Assembly: GCA_030596265.1 (NCBI GenBank)
Contig: JAUVKM010000086.1
Coordinates: 1 to 8,005 of the forward strand
DNA: 8,005 nucleotides
Direction of reading: 5' to 3'
DNA from: Candidatus Cloacimonadota bacterium
GTDB lineage: Bacteria > Cloacimonadota > Cloacimonadia > Cloacimonadales > TCS61
Shown here piece by piece: positions 1 through 6,391 of this stretch. Each line of letters opens with the position of its first letter. Positions within the stretch are counted from its first letter, which is position 1. The position numbers and the translations under genes were made by a program. The notes under the pieces were generated by a model. It searched no databases. It was not told the DNA's origin and saw nothing but the letters and a program-made list of their open reading frames with translations.

Positions 1-1104
1 ACCATCACCTTTAGCCTGTGTGTTTCCATAAGTACCAGCGTACCATCGAATTCCAAAACTTTGGTCTTGTTTAGCACATGCCAAGCCGTGTTGTCCTGTT
101 TCATCTAACCAAAACACAATACCGCCTTGGGCAAAATCGCCTACAGAATAAGTAGTGCTACCGGTTGCAGCTGTTATTTGTGTTGTTCCATCAGGAAATT
201 TAACTCCACCTGAAGTAGATTCAATAGTTCCTGCTACTGTTAATTCACTTGTTGGTGTATCTGTTCCAATTCCAACATTTCCACTTGAACGGATAGTTAT
301 TGCTTTGATATAAGTTGAGTTACCGTTTCGAACTTCTAAATTCAAATTTCCATTAACTATTCCGGCACCAATATCATGTGTTGCGGAAATGTTAGCTCTG
401 CTATGTGCAGGAGATCCTGCAGCAAACATTATGTTAGCTTCGGAAGTAGGATCGTCGGAAGTATTATTCAGCATCAGAATGGATTCATGTGGTCCTGTAT
501 GCGGCAATGTACTTTCAGCAAAAAAGACCGTGCCAAATTGATTCGAACCTGAAGAAATTATCTTTCCGGAAATATTCACATCCCCACTTACATCAAGTTT
601 GGCTGTTGGATTAGTTGTACCGATACCAACATTGTTTTGTACTATAAGCTCACCCGTCATTGTATCACCAGTTGTGTCTACCCAATTATCTGTAGTCGCC
701 GGCATAAAGTCCGTTGAGTTTAACCCATTTAATGAATGAGCATCTTCTGCTCTTAGAGAATAGGGAACACTGGCAATAGCTGTTCGAGGTGAAAGTGTCT
801 CTCCACTTACAACAAGTTCCAGCCAGCAATCTGCGTTATCAAAAAGATCAGTTGGTAAAGAAACTATTGAGCCGAGTAACACATGGAAAACACCATTTGC
901 ACAGCTTACATCTTGTGTTTCACTCCAAAGCGAAGTTCCACCCGTTTCGGAATCATAAATTATAAAATCAACTGTGACTACACTATTCAGATAGTTGCCG
1001 TCACTATCTGCAAGCCTGCCCTGGTAGTCAATTGTCTGCGGTACATTCTGCGCCGTCAGGCATATTGAGATAAAAAGTAAAATGATGATAAATAAGTTTT
1101 TCAT
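1..1104 (-). CDS. Exported fibre-like protein with shared N-terminal domain, VGIGT stalk motifs and GGIVFW..GQHGL domain (3' end missing)
   Basis: The frame is open from an ATG at 1104 to the window edge, giving 368 codons without a stop, so the C-terminus is missing. The start is supported by AAGGAGG four bases upstream (1109-1115) and by a signal peptide at about residues 1-19 (Lys-Asn, a hydrophobic run, then LTAQ). Residues 20-120 form a domain with the hallmarks IDYQGRL, LWSETQ, NGVFHVLLGS and SPRTAIASVPY, nearly identical to that of the neighbouring gene at 1274-2479. Two motifs of the type VGIGT-x-x-PT, each followed by a KLDVSG- or ELTVAG-like strand, lie at about 158-173 and 277-292. 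Such motifs are typical of stalk segments in bacterial fibre-like proteins. From about 319 a GDFAQGGIVFWLDETGQHGL sequence opens a C-terminal domain seen in DUF1566-like exported proteins. The function is unknown; surface or extracellular structural or binding roles are inferred. No DNA between it and the upstream paralogue looks like a clear promoter. Confidence 0.88.
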   Translation of the reverse strand, partial: MKNLFIIILLFISICLTAQNVPQTIDYQGRLADSDGNYLNSVVTVDFIIYDSETGGTSLWSETQDVSCANGVFHVLLGSIVSLPTDLFDNADCWLELVVSGETLSPRTAIASVPYSLRAEDAHSLNGLNSTDFMPATTDNWVDTTGDTMTGELIVQNNVGIGTTNPTAKLDVSGDVNISGKIISSGSNQFGTVFFAESTLPHTGPHESILMLNNTSDDPTSEANIMFAAGSPAHSRANISATHDIGAGIVNGNLNLEVRNGNSTYIKAITIRSSGNVGIGTDTPTSELTVAGTIESTSGGVKFPDGTTQITAATGSTTYSVGDFAQGGIVFWLDETGQHGLACAKQDQSFGIRWYAGTYGNTQAKGDG

Positions 1105-1108
1105 ATTT

Positions 1109-1115
1109 CCTCCTT
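1109..1115 (-). promoter_or_regulatory. Strong Shine-Dalgarno site of the partial fibre-like gene
   Basis: AAGGAGG on the minus strand lies four bases before the ATG at 1104. It is the best ribosome binding site in the window. It supports the chosen start and shows that this organism uses classical Shine-Dalgarno initiation. Confidence 0.75.
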
Positions 1116-1213
1116 GTCCACCGTAGTTTTAACGTAGGTGGGCTGTCCACCGTATCCAGCAGTTGCCGGAGTAGGCGGATTGTCCTCCATTATTTTTAAA
1201 AAGCCCGAATAAC

Positions 1214-1230
1214 CTACTATAAAATAGTAG
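1214..1230 (-). repeat. Small perfect hairpin between the two paralogues
   Basis: CTACTAT, a 3-base loop and ATAGTAG form a 7-bp AT-rich stem, 44 bases past the stop codon of the repeat protein. On the minus strand it is followed after 11 bases by GGGCTTTTT, so it might act as a weak terminator. The T-run does not directly abut the stem, so this is tentative. Confidence 0.35.
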
Positions 1231-1273
1231 TTGAGAGAAATGACCCTTACTGCACAATTGACACCAGCATAGA

Positions 1274-2479
1274 TTATTCATCTTCCCATAACGAACCGGC
1301 TGCCCAGTCATAAATTCCGGGAGCAGCCCTTTCCTGTCCACCGCTAACACTCGAAAAGTCCCCTGAAGCTGTATTCATCCATCCGCCGCTAACACTCGAA
1401 TAGAGCGCTGAAGCTGTATTCATCCCTCCACCGCTAACACTCGAATGGTACTCTGAAGCTGTATTCATCCTTCCACCGCTAACACTCGAAGAGTACCCTG
1501 AAGCTTCATTATCACATCCACCGCTAACACTCGAATAGAGCCCTGAAGCATCATTATTCCATCCACCGCTAACAGTAGCATAGTGTCCTTCAAGATTATT
1601 CTGATAACCTGCAACAAAACCACCGTAGCTTATGTAATTATGCCCTACACCAATAACGAGGTTGTGCGAACCGGATTTATCACTGCCAGACGTACGAGGT
1701 TCATTGTAACCTACGATGAGATTTCCGCGACCATTGACAGTCCCGTTTGTGTTACCACTACCGTTGCGAACGTGCACATTAACGTCTGTGAAATACACAT
1801 CTGTGGTCGTAGCAGTAACCGAAGCCAGTTTGGCTTCCAGAGTTGCAATGCGTGTGTCCATTGCTGTCAGCAACGCATTAACTTGTGACTGGGTGTAATA
1901 GATTGTATCGTGATTATGATCGCTGCGAGAGACAGTGGTAGCGGTACCACTCCCCAAGAAGTCAACATCTAATGTTACTTCACCGGTATCACCGCCACCA
2001 GTTAGACCTGTGCCAGGATTTACGGCAGTAATATCACCAAAGGCAGTTGAATTCATGCCATCCAGCAGGTCAGCATCTAAGCCTGAACCGGAACCCATAT
2101 TCTGTAATGTATAAGCTGTTTCTGCTTTAACGGCATAGGGAACACTGGCAATAGTTGTGCGAGGTGAAAGTGTTTCTCCAGTTACAACAAGTTCCAGCCA
2201 GCGATCTGCATTATCAAAAAGATCGGTTGGGAAAGAAACATCTGAGCCAAGCTGTACATGAAAAATACCATTTGCACAGCTTACATCTTGTGTTTCACTC
2301 CAAAGTACAGTTCCGTCCGTTTCTGCATCATAAATTAAAAAATCAACTGTGACTACACTATTCAGATAGTTGCCGTCACTATCTGCAAGCCTGCCCTGGT
2401 AGTCAATTGTCTGCGGTACATTCTGCGCCGTCAGGCACAATGAGATAAAAAGTAAAATAATGATAAATAAGTTTTTCAT
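1274..2479 (-). CDS. Exported YadA-head-like repeat protein
   Basis: This 401-residue protein starts at an ATG (2479) with AAGGAGAA upstream (2484-2491). Residues 1-19 are a signal peptide ending in LTAQ. Residues 20-120 are the same N-terminal domain as in the downstream paralogue (IDYQGRL, LWSETQ, SPRTTIASVPYA). Then comes a Gly/Asp-rich linker (128-185) and SDHNHDTIYYTQSQV followed by a short coiled-coil-like stretch (about 196-221). A second domain follows with NVHVRNGSGNTNG, GNLIVGYNE and GSHNLVIG (about 228-280). Residues 286-390 hold seven 15-residue repeats of the SSVSGGxxNxAS type, like the left-handed beta-roll of YadA/Hep_Hag heads. The protein closes with YDWAAGSLWEDE. There is no YadA beta-barrel anchor and no recognisable sorting tail, so how it is held at the surface is unknown. 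An adhesin-like or surface-layer role is inferred from architecture only. Confidence 0.9.
   Translation of the reverse strand: MKNLFIIILLFISLCLTAQNVPQTIDYQGRLADSDGNYLNSVVTVDFLIYDAETDGTVLWSETQDVSCANGIFHVQLGSDVSFPTDLFDNADRWLELVVTGETLSPRTTIASVPYAVKAETAYTLQNMGSGSGLDADLLDGMNSTAFGDITAVNPGTGLTGGGDTGEVTLDVDFLGSGTATTVSRSDHNHDTIYYTQSQVNALLTAMDTRIATLEAKLASVTATTTDVYFTDVNVHVRNGSGNTNGTVNGRGNLIVGYNEPRTSGSDKSGSHNLVIGVGHNYISYGGFVAGYQNNLEGHYATVSGGWNNDASGLYSSVSGGCDNEASGYSSSVSGGRMNTASEYHSSVSGGGMNTASALYSSVSGGWMNTASGDFSSVSGGQERAAPGIYDWAAGSLWEDE
1336..1610 (-). repeat. 45-bp in-frame tandem repeats coding the beta-roll head
   Basis: The block CCGCTAACA recurs on the plus strand at 1341, 1386, 1431, 1476, 1521 and 1566, exactly 45 bases apart. 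A diverged seventh unit lies before these in the protein (GFVAGYQNN). Five copies continue as CTAACACTCGAA; the unit at 1566 differs. Each unit codes 15 residues around SSVSGG and N-x-A-S. The conserved half (SSVSGG) varies less than the half that follows GG. Confidence 0.9.
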
Positions 2480-2483
2480 ATAG

Positions 2484-2491
2484 TTCTCCTT
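2484..2491 (-). promoter_or_regulatory. Shine-Dalgarno site of the YadA-head-like gene
   Basis: AAGGAGAA lies four bases before the ATG at 2479, with its GGAG core six bases away. The leader upstream of it is AT-rich. A weak promoter-like pair, TTGCCA (2528-2533) and TATCAA (2507-2512), has a short 15-base spacer, so I do not call it a promoter. Confidence 0.6.
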
Positions 2492-2560
2492 TTAGATTTT
2501 TACATTTTGATAATTAAATGTCTTTTTTGGCAAGGTAATTATTATTTTGGTAGTTATTTA

Positions 2561-2580
2561 CCTACGCCTAAAGGCGTAGG
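2561..2580. repeat. REP-like hairpin, 8-9 bp stem
   Basis: The arms CCTACGCC and GGCGTAGG enclose TAAA, extended by a flanking A-T pair. The stem is GC-rich in an AT-rich spacer. On the minus strand it lies between the M23 peptidase gene and the repeat-protein gene. It has no adjacent T-run, so it resembles a REP or IS200-type palindrome more than an intrinsic terminator, although it could still stabilise or end a transcript. Confidence 0.65.
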
Positions 2581-2606
2581 TTATTAGGGTTTATCACGAC
2601 AAATAG

Positions 2607-2626
2607 CCCAGCAGTTCACGGCTGGG
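2607..2626. repeat. Second REP-like hairpin, CCCAGC/GCTGGG
   Basis: A 6-bp GC stem with an 8-base loop (2613-2620) lies 26 bases from the hairpin at 2561-2580. The pair of unequal hairpins is the layout expected of REP doublets mobilised by Y1-type (RAYT/IS200-like) transposases. No transposase is encoded in this window, so that origin is inference. Confidence 0.55.
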
Positions 2627-2674
2627 GATGATAATAGAAAAAGGTATTAGAAGTCAGTGCAAGTCTGTGGCGAA

Positions 2675-3517
2675 TTATCTCTTTTGTATTTTCAAAAATA
2701 CATCATTCATATTTTGTAATAATTCAGGGTCAATTCGTTTATCTTTCCACCCAATGCCCCAATGCAGATGATTCCCGGTTGAACGTCCGGTAGAACCAAC
2801 CTCACCGATTTTTTCACCCATAAGGATATAATCTCCAACTTCTACATTAATGGAACTCATATGAATGTAAATGGAACTAAAACCGCCACCATGATCCAGC
2901 AGCACGAATTTGCCATTGTAATAATAATCTCCTGTATGTGCTACAACGCCGTTTGTCATTGCAAAAATATCTGTTCCTTTGGGTGCAGCAATATCAAGTC
3001 CGTTATGGGGAGAAACAGTAATGCCATTCAATATCCTGTTACTGCCAAAAACTCCTGTTACATCTCCATTTGTAATAGGGATCGTAAAATCATCTAAGTA
3101 AATAAACTGGTTTTTATAAATATTCTTCCGGATCTCTTGCAGTGTAGCATATTCAAGTTCGATCCTTTTTATCACATCCGGATCTGTTGGATCTTCCAGA
3201 TACTCAGGTGGGATATTATCAATTCTTTGAGTTCCATATTCCCGCTTTGCCAGGTGGATTTTTGTCGTTTCCATATCACCGTTTCTCATAACCAAAGTTA
3301 GAGTGTGACGTATTTTTGCATCACGGTCAAAGCCTAATATGGCAGTATTTTCGAAGATTGGAATTTCTTTATGGTCGAGGAATACTTTTTCTACGGAATC
3401 ATCAGTTTCGCAAATTAGAATTCCGCCTTGAACCGGATTACCACGCAAAGAGATAAGATCATTGGCACTTAGTTGGATGGATATGGTTAAGAGCAATGCG
3501 AGTAGTAGTTTTTTCAC
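2675..3517 (-). CDS. Periplasmic M23-family (LytM-type) metallopeptidase
   Basis: The predicted product is a 280-residue zinc endopeptidase acting on peptidoglycan cross-links or a related envelope substrate. I start it at GTG 3517, because AAAAGGA lies 10 bases upstream and the product then begins VKKLLLALLLTISIQLSAND, a clean signal peptide. A longer frame from TTG 3574 would only add a basic 19-residue extension coded by hairpin-rich DNA. Residues 20-95 form a beta-rich N-terminal region and 115-135 a short helical linker. The catalytic domain covers about 150-265: HNGLD (zinc ligands H171 and D175), YIHM (H219) and NHLHWG (H250 and zinc ligand H252) are all intact, so it should be an active enzyme rather than a degenerate EnvC/NlpD-type activator. 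It follows the bat operon after a 290-bp structured gap and may be transcribed separately. Confidence 0.92.
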   Translation of the reverse strand: MKKLLLALLLTISIQLSANDLISLRGNPVQGGILICETDDSVEKVFLDHKEIPIFENTAILGFDRDAKIRHTLTLVMRNGDMETTKIHLAKREYGTQRIDNIPPEYLEDPTDPDVIKRIELEYATLQEIRKNIYKNQFIYLDDFTIPITNGDVTGVFGSNRILNGITVSPHNGLDIAAPKGTDIFAMTNGVVAHTGDYYYNGKFVLLDHGGGFSSIYIHMSSINVEVGDYILMGEKIGEVGSTGRSTGNHLHWGIGWKDKRIDPELLQNMNDVFLKIQKR

Positions 3518-3527
3518 TATTAGATTA

Positions 3528-3534
3528 TCCTTTT
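3528..3534 (-). promoter_or_regulatory. Ribosome binding site that decides the M23 GTG start
   Basis: AAAAGGA ends 10 bases before GTG 3517. It matches the AAAAGGAT before batD (6374-6381). No comparable site precedes the upstream TTG at 3574, so it favours the shorter protein with the signal peptide at its N-terminus. Confidence 0.55.
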
Positions 3535-3542
3535 GCTTTTTT

Positions 3543-3588
3543 CTCCTCTTCAGTCTTCGCGACGCTATGCCCAAACAAGTGAGAGGAG
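3543..3588. repeat. 7-bp inverted repeat flanking a 32-base loop
   Basis: CTCCTCT (3543-3549) and AGAGGAG (3582-3588) are perfect complements in the leader just upstream of the M23 gene. Next to them is the ACGGCT/AGCCGT palindrome, so together they could fold the M23 5' leader. Confidence 0.4.
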
Positions 3589-3589
3589 T

Positions 3590-3603
3590 ACGGCTTTAGC
3601 CGT
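3590..3603. repeat. Short REP-like palindrome ACGGCT-TT-AGCCGT
   Basis: A perfect 6-base inverted repeat separated by TT, more realistically a 5-bp stem with a 4-base loop. It is similar in style to the hairpin at 2561-2580 (a GC-rich arm around a short T/A loop), suggesting the same class of dispersed palindrome. Confidence 0.5.
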
Positions 3604-3624
3604 GAGGTGTGTTAGCAATATATC

Positions 3625-3659
3625 AACCATTGCGAAGGTCTATAACCATTCGCAAGGTT
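3625..3659. repeat. Long bulged hairpin
   Basis: AACCATTGCGAAGGT (3625-3639) and ACCATTCGCAAGGTT (3645-3659) pair over about 14 bp around a CTATA loop, with one unpaired A in each arm. Symmetric single-base bulges are a common feature of REP/RAYT-type palindromes. It is the most stable-looking structure in this gap. Confidence 0.65.
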
Positions 3660-3747
3660 TCCCTTTCCTTTTCACTCCATCATTGGAAAATCCATGTTGT
3701 AAAAGTTGGCTTGCTATAGCAAACAACTTCTCTTGAATATTAGACAT
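3640..3747 (-). CDS. Doubtful 35-codon ORF in the batE-M23 gap
   Basis: An ATG at 3747 opens 35 codons to a TAG at 3640, with GGAG four bases upstream (short spacing). The product begins MSNIQEKLFAIASQLLQHG, which looks like one amphipathic helix, and ends GKPCEWL. I do not recognise it. Its 3' end runs into the bulged hairpin at 3625-3659 and its middle codons coincide with the palindrome at 3703-3729. This makes a structural or mobile origin as likely as a real small protein. It could also be the remnant of a larger gene. Confidence 0.2.
   Translation of the reverse strand: MSNIQEKLFAIASQLLQHGFSNDGVKRKGKPCEWL
3703..3729. repeat. Two-part palindrome around TTGCTATAGCAA
   Basis: A perfect 12-base palindrome (3711-3722) is flanked by AAGTTG and CAACTT, giving a further 6-bp stem after a small 2/1-base internal loop. 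It is the third hairpin in succession between batE and the M23 gene. Confidence 0.5.
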
Positions 3748-3762
3748 TCAACTCCAATGCCT

Positions 3763-3796
3763 TCTGTGTCCTCTGTGTCATTGTGTCTCTGTGTTT
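3763..3796. repeat. Degenerate 9-bp tandem repeat (TCTGTGTCC)
   Basis: Units TCTGTGTCC, TCTGTGTCA, a 7-base TTGTGTC and TCTGTGTTT follow one another directly. Read on the minus strand it is an ACACAGAGG-type repeat, a kind of simple intergenic repeat met in many environmental genomes. It starts 12 bases past the batE stop codon. Confidence 0.6.
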
Positions 3797-3807
3797 AATC
3801 TTATTTT

Positions 3808-4572
3808 TTATAATTCAATTCTAACATAAGTATCTTTGTTTATCCAGCCGCCAAGTCCATTCTCCAGTTTTATCAAACTCCAATTCTCTTCACTTCTTTC
3901 TATGGTGAATATCATTCCTTCATGAATTGTGAAAACACGGGTAAAATCTTCGCCCGGACCACTAAATCCGATTGCAGATGTACTTAGTAAAACACCTTCA
4001 TCCGTTTTATGAAATTCTTGCCATTTTAGTATGCTGATAATGAGAAACGCTGAGAAGAGAAAAATGAAAATAGTTGTAAGAAATATGGGAATTGTTTTTT
4101 CACGGCTTTTGTAATGAATTATCATCATGCTTATGAGCATAATTATCATTACGAATATAATAAGTGTGATGATGGCCAAAAGGTTAATAGAAAATGAATC
4201 AAATGCCTTTAGCCAGAATGATCTGATCACGCTTATATTTCCTGAATCTTGTTTATCTTTTGTAAATGTGAGAGCATATTCCAGGTTTCTTCTGGCGGAT
4301 TGATGATCGGATCTTACTTTTAATGCTTTCTTAAAATAGAGGATAGCTCTGCCAATTTCATTAATCCTGAAATAGCAGTTTCCAATGTTGTAATAAAGAT
4401 CTGAATTAACAATTCCTTCATTCTCAATAAGACTGAATTTCTCTAATGCTGTTTGATAATCTTTCTCATTGTATGAATCAATTGCTTCTTGGTGTATTAA
4501 TTCAATCTGGTTAGCAGCAAAGATGCTGATTACAATGAATCCTAATAAAATTGTAGATATTGTTTTTTTCAT
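3808..4572 (-). CDS. batE: BatE: TPR, two-TM, SH3-like envelope protein
   Basis: This 254-residue product starts at ATG 4572, because MKKTISTILLGFIVISIFAA is then a signal peptide and the gene begins 10 bases after the batD stop. A longer frame from ATG 4620 would overlap batD and bury the signal. Residues 27-100 are TPR-like (DSYNEKDYQTALEKF, then YYNIGNCYFRINEIGRAILYFKKAL). Two membrane segments lie at about 129-152 and 161-182. Residues 190-254 have the bacterial SH3 pattern (GPGEDFTRVFTIHEGM, WSLIKLENGLGGWI). This domain order matches BatE of the Bacteroides aerotolerance operon. By family knowledge it acts with the other Bat proteins at the envelope, with TPR and SH3-like domains expected outside the inner membrane; the precise role is unresolved. 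It is the last gene of the operon visible here, and no clear terminator follows. Confidence 0.88.
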   Translation of the reverse strand: MKKTISTILLGFIVISIFAANQIELIHQEAIDSYNEKDYQTALEKFSLIENEGIVNSDLYYNIGNCYFRINEIGRAILYFKKALKVRSDHQSARRNLEYALTFTKDKQDSGNISVIRSFWLKAFDSFSINLLAIITLIIFVMIIMLISMMIIHYKSREKTIPIFLTTIFIFLFSAFLIISILKWQEFHKTDEGVLLSTSAIGFSGPGEDFTRVFTIHEGMIFTIERSEENWSLIKLENGLGGWINKDTYVRIEL

Positions 4573-4582
4573 AATTCTAGGG

Positions 4583-6370
4583 TTATTCGCTATTTTTAAA
4601 TTTGCACTTTGTGATCTCATTGATCGTCTCTTTAATCAATTGAAAATCTGCTTCAATTTTCTCTTTGGAAAATCCACCCGGCATAAATCGTGCCTGATCA
4701 CAGGTTTCAAAAAGTGTCTTTATTTTCTCAATTAAATCGTCTGGAATATTTATTAAAGTCATCTTAGAAAGAATATTTTCCGTGGAACTTCCACGCGGCT
4801 CTTTCAGCTTATCAGCTAAATAACTACCTAATCCCAATTGTGCTGCTGCATAGAATCCAGGATCATCATTACCGGCTAAAACACTTGCCTCTTTCATATA
4901 TTTCTTCAAGATCTTACTTGCTTGTTTCTGGCGAATGTAATCAATATTTCCTTGCAATTTAGTTCGTTCATTTGAATACAAAATTGAAGTGGGAATAAAA
5001 AGCAATATTATTAACCAAATGAACCAGTAAAAGAACATGTCATAATAAATAATATTTGTAGTAAGTTCGCTGTCTGTAATGATGAAACCAATATCCGAGC
5101 CCTCCATACTGACGATAGATTGTGCAGCACTGCTGGCAACATAGGTCAGATCACCTTCTCCTATCTTCAATTGAAATGGCTTTGTTTGTAATGTTTTGTA
5201 ACTGCCGGACGAAGTGTCAAAATATGTGAATGGAACTGCCGGCAATGTGAATCTTCCCTTTTCCTGAGCAATGATCAGATATTTTATTGTTTTCTTACCT
5301 GATATTTTGTTCTTGTTAATATCTGTTGTTATCTCAGGATCTAAAAATCTTAAGTTATTCACTTCCTTTAATTTTGGAATATCAAATTGTTTCAGGTTTC
5401 CGGTTCCGCTTATTGTTATCGTGTAAGTAAAGGAATCACCAACATTTAACTGGGTCTGACTGATATTACTGGAAAGCTTGAATTTCCCAACGGCATTTGA
5501 ATATGAGCTGGGTTTGTTGATTTGTGGAATTGGTTTAACTTTTACTGATGCCGGCTTATTCTTGATATTATATCTTTTGGTTGTTCCAAAATCGAAGAAG
5601 CTGTGTGATTGAGTTCTTATATCAACATTCAGCGCAACCGAAGGAATATTCAGTTTCCCGCTTTTGGTTGGGAACAAAGCAACAGAGCGCATCAGCATTA
5701 CATTGTACATTATGCCATTATATGTTTCGCGATCGAAACTTATACTCTCGGGTTTGTAGATATCTTCTTTCCAAAAGCCTTCGAAATTCGTATCTCCAGT
5801 AAAGGCAAGATTGGCAATATCATATCTGGAATAAAGTTTGTATTCCACAATTATCGGTTCTTCTTCAAAGACATTTCTTTTGCTGATATTTGCTTTTAAA
5901 AATAGATTATCGCTCAGATCTAGAGACGAATTTGGCTGCTGAGTGAATGATGATGAAGTTGGTGGAGCCGGTTGTGTGCTTCCTTCTGATACTTTTATAT
6001 GAATTGGATCGGTTGTGAATGACTTATCTTTGATCTTTATTGTTATTGGCGGGATGATATAATTTCCAATTTTAAGAGGACGTAGGGTATAGGTATAACT
6101 TTTTGTAATCTTGGAAGTCATCTTACCATTAACAATAGAATAATTTGATGAAGAAGAAGTGGAAGAGCCAAGATTTTCGAAGTTTTCTATCTTTGGTAAT
6201 CTGGGTGTTGAGATATTACCAATTTTTTCACCGGAGATCTCAATTGTATATTTAATCAAATCAGAAATTCCGATCTTGGTTCTATCAACATAAGATTCAA
6301 TCTCAATCTGCTGTGCAAACAGAAATTGAACGATTAAAAGCAAGCTTAAAATAAATATTATTTTTTTCAT
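4583..6370 (-). CDS. batD: BatD: large membrane-anchored oxygen-tolerance family protein
   Basis: This 595-residue protein starts at ATG 6370 with AAAAGGAT just upstream (6374-6381). Residues 1-20 are a signal peptide (to FLFAQQ). The extracytoplasmic part (about 21-440) is made of beta-sandwich-like repeats: an N-terminal block ending in TYTLRPLKIGNYIIPPITI, a middle block with FEEEPIIVEYKLYSRYDI and FPTKSGKLNIPSVAL, and a third block with VGDSFTYTITISGTGNLK and KGRFTLPAVPFTYFD. The recurring pattern of G-x-x-x-IPP/IPS/LPA matches the BatD family. A single membrane segment lies at 446-465, followed by a cytoplasmic helical tail of about 130 residues. It is presumed to work with BatB, BatC and BatE in the envelope. 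A Ser/Pro/Gln-rich linker at about 130-150 separates the first two blocks. Length is typical for the family. Confidence 0.9.
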   Translation of the reverse strand: MKKIIFILSLLLIVQFLFAQQIEIESYVDRTKIGISDLIKYTIEISGEKIGNISTPRLPKIENFENLGSSTSSSSNYSIVNGKMTSKITKSYTYTLRPLKIGNYIIPPITIKIKDKSFTTDPIHIKVSEGSTQPAPPTSSSFTQQPNSSLDLSDNLFLKANISKRNVFEEEPIIVEYKLYSRYDIANLAFTGDTNFEGFWKEDIYKPESISFDRETYNGIMYNVMLMRSVALFPTKSGKLNIPSVALNVDIRTQSHSFFDFGTTKRYNIKNKPASVKVKPIPQINKPSSYSNAVGKFKLSSNISQTQLNVGDSFTYTITISGTGNLKQFDIPKLKEVNNLRFLDPEITTDINKNKISGKKTIKYLIIAQEKGRFTLPAVPFTYFDTSSGSYKTLQTKPFQLKIGEGDLTYVASSAAQSIVSMEGSDIGFIITDSELTTNIIYYDMFFYWFIWLIILLFIPTSILYSNERTKLQGNIDYIRQKQASKILKKYMKEASVLAGNDDPGFYAAAQLGLGSYLADKLKEPRGSSTENILSKMTLINIPDDLIEKIKTLFETCDQARFMPGGFSKEKIEADFQLIKETINEITKCKFKNSE

Positions 6371-6391
6371 CGTATCCTTTTAGATATTTAT

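Noticed and set aside
1129..1350. A 73-codon minus-strand frame overlapping the end of the repeat protein.
   Set aside because: It starts inside the repeat-protein gene in another frame, lacks a Shine-Dalgarno site and shows no recognisable domain or signal.
1336..1610. Regular 45-bp periodicity considered as a CRISPR array.
   Set aside because: The units are directly adjacent with no unique spacers, they stay in frame, and they encode a known type of protein repeat.
2507..2533. Promoter upstream of the YadA-head-like gene (TTGCCA / TATCAA).
   Set aside because: The 15-base spacer is short and the -10 match weak; AT-rich leaders give such matches by chance.
2561..2580. Intrinsic terminator for the M23 gene.
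   Set aside because: The stem is strong but no T-run follows on the minus strand, and the similar hairpin nearby points to a REP-type repeat. A role in ending transcription remains possible but is not shown.
3518..3574. N-terminal extension of the M23 peptidase from TTG 3574.
   Set aside because: It would put a basic segment before a clear signal peptide, lacks a ribosome binding site and is coded by part of the 3543-3588 inverted repeat.
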